DNA of 64,000 bases from Linum tenue (Eukaryota; Streptophyta; Magnoliopsida; Malpighiales; Linaceae), in the NCBI GenBank assembly GCA_946122785.1, contig CAMGYJ010000002.1, positions 21,984,492 to 22,048,491 on the forward strand, in the 5' to 3' direction. Shown piece by piece: positions 21,242-33,829 of this stretch. The notes under the pieces were generated by a model. It worked only from the letters and a program-made list of their open reading frames with translations. It did no database searches and was not told where the DNA came from. A program made the translations under genes and the position numbers. Position 1 is the first letter of the stretch. Every line of letters starts with the position of its first letter.

Positions 21242-24150
21242 TGGCAATAGTTCAGTCCCTTAAGAGGTTTCGCATTCTTGTCTGGGACATCCGTCTCCTG
21301 CCAAGCTCTCTCAGTTGTTGTCTTTTGTAACTTTTCCGGATTCGAAGAAACAAGGACCGTATCATTCTTGTCTTCGTGCGAAACTGAGTCGGTTACCTTT
21401 TCCTCTTAGTACTATTCGCACATCGAGTTGTTTTGAACTAATCCATGTCGACATTTGGGGTGGTTATCACACTGCTTCGCTTAGTGGAGCACATTATTTT
21501 CTGACAATTATCGATGATTTCAGTCATGGTGTTTGGGTGTATCTTTTGAAGTTCAAGTCTGATATTTCTCGCTATCTCACCATGTTTTGTGAAATGGCTG
21601 CTACATAGTTTGGTAAGAAAGTCCAACGTATTCAGGAGACAATGGTTTGAAATTTCGTACCTCTTCTCCGCGTGACTACTATGAACACTCGGGCATCGTT
21701 CTACAAACCAGTTGTACTGATACTCGACAACAGAACGGAGTAGTAGAGAATAAACATCAGCATTTTTTGGATACAGCTTGGGCACTTCGTTTTCACGTAG
21801 GCCTCCCTGTCCATTTTTGGAGAGAATGCATTCTGACTGCCGTCTATTTGTTCAACCGATTACGTATTGATGCAACCGAGAAAACTCCCTATGAAGTGTT
21901 GTTCAATAAACCCGCTCTCTATTCCCATCTTTGAGTATTCGGGTGCCTCGTTTATTGCAAGGACAATCATGGGAGTTTGCACAAGTTCGCCGACCGGGGG
22001 CGTGTAGGCGTCTTCTTGGGGTATGCATCTTTGCAAAAGGGGTATAAGGTGTATGACTTATTAAGTCGCAAATTTCAGGTGTCTCGCGACGTCCTCTTCC
22101 ATGAAACACACTTCCCATTCCGATCTCAAGATCCCCAGGAATTTCATTGGGTTCCTCTGTCACTCCTTGAAGACGCACGTGAAGTTGCTGATACTAGTCC
22201 TATCTCGCATCCCCTTCAGTCTGATGAGTTGGCCTCTTCGCCTGCTGCGGGTTATCCTTCTCTGTCTTCCCCGCAGTCAACCTCTCCTCCTAAGCCACAG
22301 GAGCCTACATTGTATCACACTACGCCAGACTCCTCCCAGTCTGACTCTCCGTCGTCCCCTGGTCTCTCTTTGCTGGACTCGTCCCAGTCCGACTCTCTGT
22401 CCTCCGCAAGTCCGTCCTCCCCACTCCGGAATCTTCTCTCGCAGCAGCGGAACCCCCTGTCCTTCACCGCAGTCTCCGCGAGCGTCGACCTCCCAAGGAT
22501 CTTGATATTTATGAGACTGACCTGGAGTTTGCAGCCCAAGTACAGTATTCCATTTCTCACTACGTCTCATATGCTCATCTCAGTCCTAACCATCGGGCGT
22601 TTCTGGCCAAGATTACTGTTGAGGTAGAGCCTCGTACCTTTGCTCAAGCAGTTCGTCACGCCCATTGGTGCGTCGCGATGACCAAAGAGATCGAAACTCT
22701 TATTGATAATCACACTTGGAGTTTGGTTGAACCCCCTCCCGGTGCTCATATTATTGATGCAAAATGGGTCTTTAAGATCAAGTATCGTCCGGATGGGAGC
22801 ATTGAGCGTTAAAAAGCTCGGGTGGTCGCTTAAGGTTTCATGCAGATTGAGGGAGTTGACTATCATGACACATTTGCTCCTGTCGCCAAACTTGTCACTG
22901 TTCGCTGTCTCATTGTTGTTGCAGCCAACCGTGGGTGGCATCTCCATCAACTCGACGTCAATAACGCATTTCTTCACGGTGGTCTCCAGGAAGAAGTCTA
23001 TATGAGCATCCCTCCTGGTATTTCTGCTCCAGGTGATCGTCGAGTATGTCGCCTCCACAAGTCCATCTATGGCCTGAAGCAAGCTTCTCGGAACTGGTAC
23101 CAGAAGTTTACGGCATCCCTGTGTGAGATTAGTTTTCGCGCCTCCCCTTCCGACCATTCTCTCTTCATCTATCGTCAAGGTGCACTGTTTGTCGTGGCTC
23201 TTATCTATGTTGACGTTGTCATTGTTGCGGGTACAGATCTTAACTTCATTATTCATGTCAAGAAATTCCTCGATCAGCGGTTCAACATCAAGGATCTGGG
23301 TTCGTTGAAGTATTTTCTGGGTCTCGAAGTTGCTAGATCTCCTCGCGGTATTGTCCTTAGTCACCGTAAGTATGTGTTTGATATTTTGAATGAAGCAGGC
23401 GTCCTCGGTGCTCGTCCCAACACTTTTCCTGTGGAGCAGAATCATCAACTCGCTAAGCCTGACTCCAGTCCTCTGATTGATGGTTCTTCCTATCGTCGTC
23501 TGGTAGGGCGTCTACTCTACCTAACTGTCTCCCGACCGGATATAACCTATGGTGTCAACATTCTCAATCGCTTTGTCCATGCTCCTACCTAGGCTCACAT
23601 GGATGCAGCCACTCGTATTCTTCGTTACCTGAAGATGTCTCCTGAACAGGGCCTCTACTTCCCTACTGACAACTCACTTGAATTGGTTGCTTATTGTGAT
23701 GCCGATTGGGGCGGGTGTTAGACGACCCGTCGGTCTATCTCTGGTTCTTCATTTATTTGGGGTCTTCTCCTGTCTCTTGGCGCACTAAACAGTAGAAGGT
23801 AGTAGCCCGTTCGTCCGCTGAAGCCGAGTACTGTCAGTGAACTCATTTGGCTTCGCTGGTTGTTAACTGAGTTGTGTGTTCCGCAATGGCGTCCCACTCC
23901 CCTCTACTGTGACAATCAAGTTGCCCTCCATATTGCTGTTAATCCTGTTTTCCATGAGCGTACGAAGCACGTCGAGATGGATTGTTACTTCATTCAGGAA
24001 CGTGTTGTTTCTCGAGATATTCTTTCTCTCAAGGTCAACTCTCACCTTCAGGTTGCAGACTTGTTCACCAAAGGATTGGGTGCAGATCATTCTCGCTTTC
24101 TTCTGTCCAAGCTGAACGTTCGCGATCTTCACGGTTCAGTTTGCGGGGGC
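21242..24150 (+). pseudogene. Copia 1 integrase, reverse transcriptase and RNase H
   Basis: The integrase core begins around 21430 (ELIHVDIWGGYH, FLTIIDDFSHGVWVYLL), is interrupted by stops near 21608 and 21648, and resumes with NGVVENKHQHFLDTA. RT begins near 22690; two in-frame stops at about 22810-22835 precede EGVDYHDTFAPVAKL. The normally invariant YVDD box reads YVDV (about 23208-23219), a loss of a catalytic Asp. RNase H appears as YCDADWGGC then a stop, and the typical copia terminus VADLFTKGLGADHSRF is at about 24055-24100. Order INT before RT confirms copia. Multiple independent lesions show long inactivity. Confidence 0.9.
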
Positions 24151-24151
24151 G

Positions 24152-24872
24152 TATTGGATGGAGCTGATGTCGTAGGCCGAGAAGAGTCCCATCCACAAGC
24201 CCACATGGCCATGCACACGTACCAGCAGCAGCTCTCGGCCTCTCCTTGGTGGAAAAGAAAACCTAGTCCTAGTGGAGTTTGCTGCCGCAAGGTGTTATCA
24301 CAAGTTAATCAATAAAAGTGAAAGCCGGAGAGACCCGTCTCTCCCGTGGATTAGTCTCAATGAATCAAGTTGGGGATACCACATAAAATCGGGGTTTTTT
24401 TCAGAAATAACATTGTTTAAAAAAATTTAACAAAAATAGCACCCAGTCCCGAAAAATTCCAAAAATAACATCCTTTCTCGAAAACGGCCACACCACCCCG
24501 TGGTTTACACGAAAACCGCTAGGTAGGGGCGCGGTTTTCGATGAAACCCGCATGGTTACGAGGCGATTTTGAAAAATGCTCAGGGTAGGGGCGGTTTGGT
24601 CCAAAACTGCTGCCCAGCCCTACGGTTTGGTTCAATTTTTTTTTCCCGAAAAATCCTAACCTAGGTGGAAATTTCAAACGAAAGTATCTTTGTGTTTTGG
24701 TTTCCGATCGTCGCGATTTTTTTTATTTCGCGTAACTTTTCGAAAAAGGGTGCCATTTTTGGAATTTTTCGGGATTGGGTGCTATTTTTGAAAAAAAAAA
24801 ATTAAGCAGTGCTATTATGGAAAAAGTCCTTAAAATCGTGTATCTTGTTCTACTTCCGCACTAGATTTATTA
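24152..24872 (+). repeat. Copia 1 3' LTR, split by a MITE
   Basis: Matches the 5' LTR in two pieces (24152-24391 and 24839-24872), separated by a 439-bp MITE with its 8-bp target duplication. It lacks the ~45-bp block present in the 5' LTR. Confidence 0.8.
24392..24830. mobile_element. MITE with long terminal inverted repeats in copia 1 3' LTR, 439 bp
   Basis: Roughly 60-70 bp imperfect inverted termini share CAAAAATAGCACCC and TCCCGAAAAATTCC in opposite orientation. It is flanked by a perfect 8-bp duplication TAAAATCG (24384-24391 and 24831-24838). It has no coding capacity. Long TIRs with a GGG/AGG start favour a Mutator-type MITE, while the 8-bp duplication would also allow hAT. The superfamily is therefore tentative but the element boundaries are clear. 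Confidence 0.8.
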
Positions 24873-26354
24873 TTACGACTAATAAAGATAATATTCAACT
24901 CAATATATATTGGAACAAAATAAATTAGACCAATTTTACTATGCTTTAAAGTATAACTTCAAGTTTTACTATAATATTAAAGGTACAAATTGAACTTGTA
25001 CCATAAGAGAATTTTACAATTCAAGTTGTACCATAACATAAAGTACAACTTTAGTTTGTACTATAAATGAATTTTACAAAAAGGTGTAGGTACAATATAA
25101 AGTTGTATCATAACGTTAAAGGCAAAAACTAAAACACCAATATTTTAAAGTAGGGGTGGAGGTTTGGTTATTGGTTAACCGGTTAATTGATAGCCGAGAT
25201 AACATAAATTTAGTCGGTGTTCGGAGGCTGGCCGAGATGGTTTTGGTCTTGGAGGTGGTTTGGTTAACCGAAAACCGAGATAACCAAAGTCTAAATCCCT
25301 ATTTCGGTCGGTTGTCGGTAAGGGGGCCGGCAGTTCGATTAGCCGATAACCAACTGATCGGTTACCAATTATAACCGAACTAACCAAAACTCCACCCTAC
25401 TGTAAAGCATAGTAAAATTCCTCAATGTCCTTTCACGTCACGTGCTTTTCCTTTTCATTATGCTAGGTAAGACAATCTATAGCAGCACATAAATTACATT
25501 ATAGTGGTAGCATGATGGTAATTAAAAAATAATAATAACGCCATAAAAAATTGATAACAATAACTTGTAGTATCATATCATTATAGTTATAGCCGTAATA
25601 TATTTTACAATTACAAGTTAATGACTACAAGTCTATAACAACAAAATTTACGTGCAAGTGCCGGCTTATTATGATCCTATTCCTAGGATTTTATCCTATA
25701 TCATGTTACAACGTTCTTTATGAAGGTATTTCTAAGTTGCATGCAAACAGACTTTCTTGTATATGCTCTCCTGTGTGATAAAATTATCTCAAATCCCAAT
25801 ATGTGCTTTACTCAGCGATTTTGTGATATTCTCTGATGGATACATATGTTAGAGCTACGGCAAGCATTAATAGAGTGTTAGCATAGTTTTCCAAGTTGTT
25901 ATGCCTCAATTTAATCCCTCAACAGTGCTAGCTGAGGTATATCATATTCATATGAAACAAAAGTGTGTATCTTTCAGTATTCTGGTTTTCCTTTCGCGTG
26001 CTTCATGTCCGCTATTTTGGAGTGCCTCCTATTTCGAGTTAGTTCTACTCTAAAGATTGCCGCGTTTTGATGGACAGAATCACAATCAGGGTAAGGGGTT
26101 GGACTCTCCCTATCACAGTTACCGCCTTACCGGTTCCTGGATATCAAAGAAGGTGCTGAAGGGTCGAGCTGAAGCAGCTGTTCTCGTGTCTGGAAGTGGT
26201 TCTACCCTCTGCTGGAATGGTAAGAAAATGCCTAAGTTTGCTATTGGAACTAGTATGGATTCAAAACGAGTTCATAAGCCTGGGCGAATCTCATGAATGG
26301 TTAAACACATGAAAGGAGAAAGCAAATCCGATCAGACAGAAGCCTCACTAACTC
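24873..26354. other. Intergenic region between copia 1 and LIP5
   Basis: AT-rich, with loosely repeated GTACAA/TTGTAC phrases at about 24940-25110 and a hAT-like MITE (25151-25399). The part from about 26050 to 26354 lies immediately downstream of the LIP5 stop codon and is more complex; I take it as probable LIP5 3' untranslated sequence, although an open frame on the plus strand crosses it without similarity. Confidence 0.5.
25151..25399. mobile_element. hAT-like MITE, 249 bp
   Basis: Ends TAGGGGTGGAGGTTTGGTTA and, in reverse complement from the right, TAGGGTGGAGTTTTGGTTAG. The interior is full of GGTTAACCG/CGGTTA motifs that can fold back. The flanking octamers TTTTAAAG and CTGTAAAG match 6 of 8, consistent with a decayed hAT target duplication. 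No coding capacity. Confidence 0.7.
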
Positions 26355-29250
26355 TTACGGATCAGCAGATGGGTTAGTTAACAGCTCAAGGGCCTTCTTC
26401 AGGTGTTCCACGACCACAGGCACATCAGATGCATCGACTGCATATCTCGCCGCTTTTCTTGCCTCTGCAATTTTCTCAGGTGGAGGCTGGTAGCTACTGT
26501 CCTGCTGGTACGTTGCTGCTGCAGCGGCAGAAGTTGGGATGGATGCATCCGCCGAGCTCATCCTGCTGCTGTCGCTTGAACTACGCAGCGCTGGTGGAGG
26601 ATGATAGCCTGCAGCAGGTGTCGGAGCAGACTGAGAACTGTACGTGGTGGAATCAGACCCTTGTTGTTGGTAATAAGATGGATGATGGGATGGCACGGAA
26701 GGGAGGCTGGTGTCTGCGAAACTTGGATATGACTGGAAGTTTGTGTAAGAGTAGGAAATTATCATGCGATGATGGGTAATTCTGCTGCATATGGTGGTGT
26801 GGCTGGGAATAGGTGGGTTTCTCTGATGGATAGAATTCTTGTGAATACCCAGCAGCACCAGTATAAGGTGGAGGTGGAGGTGGAGGCGAAGGCAAGATGT
26901 TTCCGCCAGAATGTTGGCTGTCGAACGAGTCATATGACTGGTGAGGATGAGATTGAGCCCGTGCGGAATGCTCCCTGCCCACTGAACCATATGACTGAGG
27001 TGGTGATTGTGGCATTAAGTGTGAAGGATGCTGTTGGTGGTTAGCCTGATCATGGAACAGAGATGATTGCGGGACGTCTGCTGAATGGCAACTGCCACCT
27101 TGATCGTGGAATTGGGACGATGGATCGGACTCTGATGATTGCATTGTGGTGGCCGAAGTTTCCACTTGTCCAACATCCTGAAAATTCAACATTAGGGCGC
27201 AACAGAATCAGATGTTATGTCATTTCCACGACTAGGTGGAGGCCAGACCTACACCTTTCCATTTTTTCCCCCTCTTCTTTCAGAACTTTGAAATCAGAGT
27301 GGAGAAGAAGCTGGATTGAACTGTAACTTACATGCCCATTGGTAAATCCACTAGATGGAACCGCTAGATCTTCATCATCTACAGGAGGGCCTGGCTTGGG
27401 CGTCCTTCCCTCTTTCAATGCCTTCCTTATGTCTGCAGCCTTCCAAACTGCATACTTCTGCTTCTGTTCAAGCTGCAAAGTGAGAAAGAAGCATAAGGAT
27501 CTAGCAGAGGTTTCCTGTAATAATAAAATAAACTAAAAGAAGTAACATAAGGATTGTAGGGAACTTTGAATTGCAAAAACTCACTTCAGCTTGCAGAGGC
27601 CCAAACTGATTAATAATCTCAGAGAAAATGCTCGCTGCATAAAATGTCTTGGCTGTGTTCCTATATAAAGACAAGAATTTCAGATATATCAAGGACCATT
27701 CAACTGTAGGGTTATACCAATAGAGAACTTAATTCAATTGAACCTCAATCTATCTCAGTCAATCATTCATTGAGCAGTGAAGGGTTTCAGAATTACATTT
27801 CGATTCTTAAGCAGCATAGTAAAGTGAATACAAATAGCAACAAAACAAAACATAACATGGATTAGCTCTGTGCTGAACAATGACCAAGGATACAGAGATA
27901 GAGAGAAGCTTATCCGCCGGCAGAACTAATCCCTAAACTATAAGAAAACCATAGAACCAAAAAGCAAAGACTTGCACATGACTTGTTATATTCTTAAAGC
28001 AATTGATATTGTGAAATTCTAATTCTAAAGCATGCATCTTCAAGAAAGCTGTCAAGACTTAGCACTCAGCGCATCAAAGGACATGAGCATTGCATGCTAA
28101 GCTAGGCGGTTTCATGTACATATACGATAACTCTATTTACCTGACTACATATAAGTTACACAGCTAAGAATCTCAGGCTTGTAAAGACCTCTTGTCATCC
28201 TTCATATTCTAAGGAGTTAAGAGCCAAGTAAGCGCATCCCCGTCATTCTATCAGACCAGAAATACAGTTAAAAATCAAGCAAAAGCATCATCCATGTGTC
28301 CCATCCAAAAAAAGAAGTCAATAGGAAGTAAAACATTTGCCATACAAGTCAGCTCGTCCAGCACGATCTTGTTTATCAGCCTTAGAAAATAAATTTTGGG
28401 CGAATCCCTCCAAAAAATAGTTATCTTCAGGTCCTAACTTCACCGCCTTCTTGTCCTGTCAAATGCCGCACATGAGGAGAGTTGTATTTAACCCTTTATC
28501 AAGCAAATCATCATAGCATCAATAGCAGGAAAGGATATTCGAGACTCAATAATGCAGAATGGTGGAAGCAAATCTCCAGTAAGACTTTCACATTACTTCA
28601 AAATTCCAAGATTTGAGCATAAGCTCCAACAATGGTGTAACATCAAAGCCAAATCTACCACAAGCCTTTCAAACTACTTCAGAATTAAGATACGAGCATA
28701 AGTTTCAACAATTGTATAACATGGTCTAGATACGTGATACACAAAAATTGTATAGGAAACCATGAAAATTGTGGGGATGATACATGCAGCCTACAAAACT
28801 AGCCTAGTTGATGCTTGAAAGCGGATCTTCAACTTCACACATGAAGATCAGGCAACTGAACCACTGCATAGAAAGTTCTAAATCCAACCCACGAAGAAAA
28901 AATAACAGGAATCAATCATCAAGGAGACAAGGACTAGTTTAAAGATAAGGAGCTAGACAAAGCAACCTTCTCGAGCTGATTCATGAGGGAAACGAGGAGA
29001 GCATTGGTGGTCTTAGTGCGATCCTTCTGAGGAATCCTCAGCCCCCTCTCGATAGCATATAATCGGCCTAATCACTAGAACAGGGTCTATTAACAGGAAA
29101 GGAACTTACAAACTTAGGGTTAAAGCAAAGTAGAAACAGAACGGTCCGCTTACAGTAGTAAGCGACGAGGGGTTCGTGCTTTTGCAACTCATCGGCTCGT
29201 TGCAGGTACGGCAGCAGAAGCTTGGCTGGTTCGTAATCGCTCGCCGCCAT
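26355..29250 (-). CDS. LIP5: LIP5/VTA1 homologue, VPS4/SKD1 regulator of the ESCRT pathway
   Basis: Adaptor that stimulates the AAA ATPase VPS4/SKD1, which strips ESCRT-III from endosomal membranes during multivesicular body sorting; cytosolic and endosomal. Six coding exons on the minus strand: 29154-29250, 28967-29067, 28346-28455, 27585-27660, 27332-27472 and 26355-27177. Exons 1-5 give 175 residues with the N-terminal VTA1 region (EPAKLLLPYLQRADELQKHE, ADKQDRAGRADL, TAKTFYAASIFSEI, EQKQKYAVWKAADIRKALKE). The last exon encodes a long Pro/Ser/Gln/His-rich linker, then the C-terminal VPS4-binding segment (EKIAEARKAARYAVDASDVP ending LLTNPSADP). The last exon is 823 nt, one more than a multiple of three: the reading frame must shift between about 26729 and 26785, so there is either a one-base sequence error or a real frameshift removing the C-terminal domain. 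Confidence 0.93.
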
Positions 29251-29765
29251 CGCCTGGATTTGCTTCGATCAATTTGCCGCTTCTCGCTACTTCAAAATTT
29301 CGAAGAAACAGAGAGATGGCACAGAACTGAAACGAGACTGGCGAGTGGCGAGATGGTTCACCTTTTGGTCCTGCATTACTCGGATCAAACCAAAATAGCT
29401 AATTACAATATGGTACCTGGAAATTTTGTTGTTTAAAACTTACCTTGAATTTTGATTCAATGGGCAAGTTGGAGAGAACATTAGTTGCTAGGAAAGTAAC
29501 AGTGCAAAGGGATTCAGGCAGAAGAGATCCTCAACATATGATTTGCAGCAGACTAAAAGAAAAACTCCAAACCGGCAAAAATACACAAGACCAGGGGGGC
29601 AGACAGCTACTACATTCTTAAACACTCCGGTTTCTCATGTCTCCTTCACATCTATACCACTACAACAACGAACTACAACTAGTACTAATAACAACATTAA
29701 TGTTGTGCAAATGGTATAAAGCCTACATCTTTCGCTCTCGTTCTTCGTTTCAATCTTCAGCTCCA

Positions 29766-32546
29766 CTATGGTGAAGCGGGAACCGGTTCAGTACCAGAGA
29801 CCTGGGAGGCAGCATCCTCCTTCGATATAGCAACGTAATTAGTAGGAGCAGAAAGCCTCGCCTCCCTTCTCTCTTTACTTGCCGATCTGCTGCCATTCTG
29901 AGGAGTGTTCAAAGACAGACGCCTGTTCGGAGTTCCATTATTCGAGCCTCCTCCATTTGCTCTCGGTCCAACCACCTTCTTGGGACCAGCCGGTCGGGCT
30001 GGACTAGGCCTCGAACCGAAGATGGCTTCTTGCTCTGTGTTTTGCAGCTCATGATGCTTCTTCTGATCCTGTCACGCAAAAAGGTTATATACATATTGTC
30101 CTTCTGGAAGAGGAATAGATGTGTCAGGCACTTGATCAGGCAGTGAGGATAGGTAGGAAGGGAACTCACTCTCATCCTCCGCTTCTCCTCTTCCCTTTCC
30201 TGCCTAAGCATGGCGTATTCATCAAGCATGGCAAGTAGAGGAACGCCATCATATGTAAATTGCAAGCCCCGTTCCTCTTCCCATGCCCGAGTTTTGGCAA
30301 CCAAGGTATCAACTAGGGCTACATGATTGAGAAACAAGATTAAAGCCAAAAATGCACTTCATTCACATGCCATCTTACAAAAGGTGAACCATCTGCAGCT
30401 ATTCTTGACATAAGATAACTATGTAACGGTTTACCCACTCCAAAGATACCTGGAATTTTGTTGACCAGAATTCTGGCTTTTTCTGCTCGCTTGAGATTCA
30501 AATGTGCACCTCTACTTGCATTATACCTGTTATCATCCTGTGGCATTGAGATTGCAACGGTTAGTACAGAACTTACAAGTAAATGAATTCAGGAACGAGA
30601 TCGTATTGGCTTAGAAAAAGAGAAGCAGATAGTGATGTCTTCCTTGTAGCAATGATCAGGAATAAAATTGTTAGTTCTATATGGAGAGATGCAGTGAGTA
30701 CCCACCCGATTGTAGTCTTCCAGCCAGCTTTCTTCTTCACATGCAGACATCCATTTCTCCACCTTGTCCAGAATGTCCTTTCTGCTAAGAGCTTCATCTT
30801 TGGCCTTTGATATTTGACTATCCATGTCGGCTAGTAACTCAGCAGGCTCTACATTCCCAGAATCTATCAATGCCATGATTTTTTCCCGAGCGGACTCTGG
30901 ATCAATCTCTACATGAGCATGGGCAAATATCTCTTCAAGTTCTGATTGCTTTTTGAAGGCTATTTCTTTCATCCTGCTGGATTTTAGCTGATCAAGCCTT
31001 TCAACTTCAACTTCAGCCTTCAAAAGCGTAAGGAAAATGAGTTAGTCCCAAAAAAATAAGGATTGCATGTTCAATGTTTTCCTTTACCCCCTTTTAAGAT
31101 GAGGAAAACACCATACCTGCTCAATGAGATCTAGGGCAAGAGAACCAGGCACATAAACTTCATCAACTGAAGACGATATGTTGCACGTAACATGGTCAAA
31201 CAATTTCCTTTCATCATCCGGAGTGTCCATCAGGTTCCACAGATCAATCAATTGAGTCGCTAGCTCTTGAAGCTATGATGAGCAAAAGACTTGAATTAGA
31301 TAGATTTCGAGGATAGCAGGAAAGAGAGCATTATTGAAGCATATTCACCATGATAGTGCCACTTATAGTTCTTGAAGCATAGACAATGGCTGGACTCAAA
31401 TGAATATGGATCAAAAGATCAAGAATTAGAAAGCAAGATGGACAACTATTTACCTTGTGGAGCCTCTGTTTCTTATCTTCCTTCAGCTCCAGGACTGTTC
31501 TAGCCAACCTTGCCAATGTATCATTGCTAATGCTTTTGGATTGAACACCAGTAGATTCGTTCAAGCTGGGATGAACATCAGTTACAGTGCTAAAGAAGTC
31601 CAAACCAAGGACAGCACATAGATCATGTACACTGCTCACAAATTCAAGCACCTTGTGCAGTCTCTCACTCTATCATTTAAAAGAGGCGATTAGAACTTAC
31701 CCCAAAATGCACTTACACAGTTGGAAATAAGAACAATCTGATGTTGACATCAGGATGAAAAGTTGTACCGTACCTTCTCCTTCTGAAGTTCCTGAAGGTG
31801 AGCATTGTACTCATCCAACTTCTTCAAGGAAAGATCAGATTCATCAACCACAGGAGTCTCATTAGTGCTCAAGCTCCCAGAAATTTCACCACAAATCTTT
31901 TGTATCTGTGATTGCACATCGGAGAATTCCCTCACTCTCTCTTCTTTCTGTTTCCACAACTGTTCAAGAGCTGGTGCTATAGCTTCAAGTTGCTCCTTGA
32001 TTGTTCCAGAAGTCTTCTCAGGCTGATAGTAGTATTATCATGCAAAAGACAATTATGAGAACCCCAGATTTCAGAGTACCCAGCAGAAGATGCCCCGTTC
32101 TATTAAAATATGTACAGACATAAGAAAAAAACTAGGTACTGTGTAATGTAATGTGTACTCACAGTTCCAACAGAACTTTTATCCCCAAGGGCAGATAAGA
32201 GAGTTGAAAGCTCTATTTTGGCATCTGACAGAGCTTGTAGAAGCTGAGCCCTTGACATTGCTGCCAGTTCAACTTTCTTCTTGTAAACATCCAAGCACTC
32301 TTGTTCTATTTGGAGAAGCATCTTATCCCTCTCCTCATCGCTTTCACCAACTTCATCCCAAATTTCCTACAGCACATCAAAGCTTGCAGGGTTAAGCTAC
32401 GGTACACAGCATATGAAGTCAAATGAAATTACCAAACATAAGAGCTCAAAACACAGTTTTTTTAATTCATAAACCTGAAGCTTCTGCAGCAAAGTACTGC
32501 AGGTCATTTCTGCAACTAAAGGATTCTGGGTGTCTGTGACTGCCAT
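29766..32546 (-). CDS. MAP65-1: MAP65-1-like microtubule-associated protein (Ase1/PRC1 family), 582 aa
   Basis: Dimeric crosslinker of antiparallel microtubules, acting in cortical arrays and the phragmoplast. Nine coding exons with GT-AG introns and continuous phase: 32475-32546, 32163-32366, 31774-32022, 31454-31669, 31117-31272, 30706-31017, 30450-30537, 30170-30318 and 29766-30068, giving 582 aa, close to the usual ~587. Recognisable segments: N terminus MAVTDTQNP, coiled-coil region with [56 protein letters not shown], the conserved microtubule-binding core [16 protein letters not shown] and [20 protein letters not shown], and a basic, Ser-rich tail ([20 protein letters not shown]) where family members are phosphorylated by CDK/MAP kinases. 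The tail ends [11 protein letters not shown] as in MAP65-1. No lesion is seen. Upstream lies a leader intron. Choice of paralogue 1 over 2 is by likeness only. Confidence 0.95.
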
Positions 32547-32565
32547 TCACCTCAAGTCCAAGAAC

Positions 32566-33629
32566 CTACAAAGCATTGCCAAACGTCTTCAGTACATATC
32601 ATACTAAAATCTCAGTGTGATAAAGCAAAGCCGTAAACAGGAAGTGAAAGACAAACCAAGGAAGATACATGGAAGCCAAGAAAATCAAAACAGTTAATCA
32701 AACTAGGTTAAGGAGCATTTGCAGATAATTAATCGTTATAAGAAGAATCTGATCATCCAGTTACAACCAAGCCTTAGAATTGCAACATGTACTAATCTTG
32801 GGAAAACCTATGGCTACAAGCTACGTTATAAGGAGAATCTGATCATCACTATTGACAAAAGCTGCTAATGATGTCACTTTCAGCATTAAGTTATTGCAAT
32901 AAGCAAACCAATGTATGCATCACCATGATTCATAACATAGCACCATATCCTAAAATTATGCCCCAGAGACGAGTGTAATCGAATAGCAGACAGATTCTAT
33001 ATGAGATGAAATGCTTGTGAAACAGTGGCAAGTTAAATGAAATCAAGCAAGCAACCAACAGGAAAATTCCAAAAACGGGTTGTCAAGAGCCTAATGAAGA
33101 CAACTACACTACAAAGGAAAGTACTAATACTACTAATTCACTTCACTAAATTGCCTCCATCCGGAATAGCATTAACAAACTCATGGCCTTAGTTCATCAG
33201 CAACTAACCCCATATCTTTAAATCAATGAACCGCAACAAGAACTACACCATAAGTCATCCCATTCCCAAAACACCATAAAAGTGCTCAACGTCTGATTAA
33301 AAAACGGAACCCATCGTACAAGCTAAACCAGAGGGATCAAGTCACCCAAGATCACAAACAAGCCACAATTCACTTTCCCCGCAGTGGAGTACCATCAAAG
33401 CAAGCAAGCAAGCAACCCACAACCCACAAAACTGAAATGCACAGAAATTCTTCATCCACAGCAATAACAACCACTGCATTTCACCAAGTCAACCTCGACC
33501 CAGAGCTCCAGAGCCCAACCCAGATCTCCCCCGAGCTCCAAACCCCAAGAAAATGAACAAAGCAAACCCACATTGGGTACCACAAGCAAGAAAGTCTGGA
33601 AAGAAGAAGCAGCAGCAGTCGTTGCTTAC
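32566..33629 (-). other. Leader (5' UTR) intron of MAP65-1, 1064 bp
   Basis: On the minus strand an acceptor TTGTAG|GTTCTTGG lies 19 bp before the start codon and a donor CCGG|GTAAGCAAC at 33629. Between them is AT-rich, stop-filled sequence, while the flanking part (33630 to about 33800) is CT/GA-rich as in plant leaders. The start codon at 32546 is thus placed near the beginning of the second exon. Leader introns often enhance expression of cytoskeletal genes; this role here is inferred. Confidence 0.6.
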
Positions 33630-33829
33630 CCGGATCGTCCTCTGTGGTAGGGTTACAGTGGGGGAAGGTGGTTACGCTTCAGATCTAAAGCTCACACTCC
33701 GCTTCTTTCCTTCTTCTTCTTCTCCACCTTCCTCGTCTTCCTTTTTTGGTCACACTCAAACACAGTCTCTATCTCTCTCTACAGTCTCAATGTTCGTGAA
33801 GCAGCAGGGGAAAAGGTGGGAGTAGAGGG

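Larger units (their letters stand above)
14758..24872 (+). mobile_element. Ty1/copia LTR retrotransposon, disrupted by two CACTA elements and a MITE (copia 1)
   Basis: LTR-like direct repeats at 14758-15082 and 24152-24872 flank a gag-protease-integrase-RT-RNase H order, which defines copia. After the 5' LTR comes TGGTATAAGAGC (15083), one mismatch from the initiator-Met tRNA primer site TGGTATCAGAGC. A purine-rich TTTGCGGGGGCG precedes the 3' LTR. The flanking pentamers TTATG (14753-14757) and TTACG (24873-24877) match 4 of 5. Stops and frameshifts run throughout, and the LTRs differ by many substitutions and a ~45-bp indel, so it is an old, dead copy. Removing the later insertions gives an original length of about 5 kb. 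Confidence 0.9.

Noticed and set aside
24552..24620. Possible small gene in the MITE (short minus-strand frame 24401-24604)
   Set aside because: It lies wholly between the MITE terminal inverted repeats and matches nothing; MITEs are non-coding.
14758..24872. Copia 1 as a possibly active retrotransposon
   Set aside because: Protease and RT active-site residues are changed, there are many stops, and the LTRs are well diverged.
26057..26296. 79-codon plus-strand frame downstream of LIP5
   Set aside because: No similarity recognised and it lies in the probable LIP5 3' untranslated region on the opposite strand.
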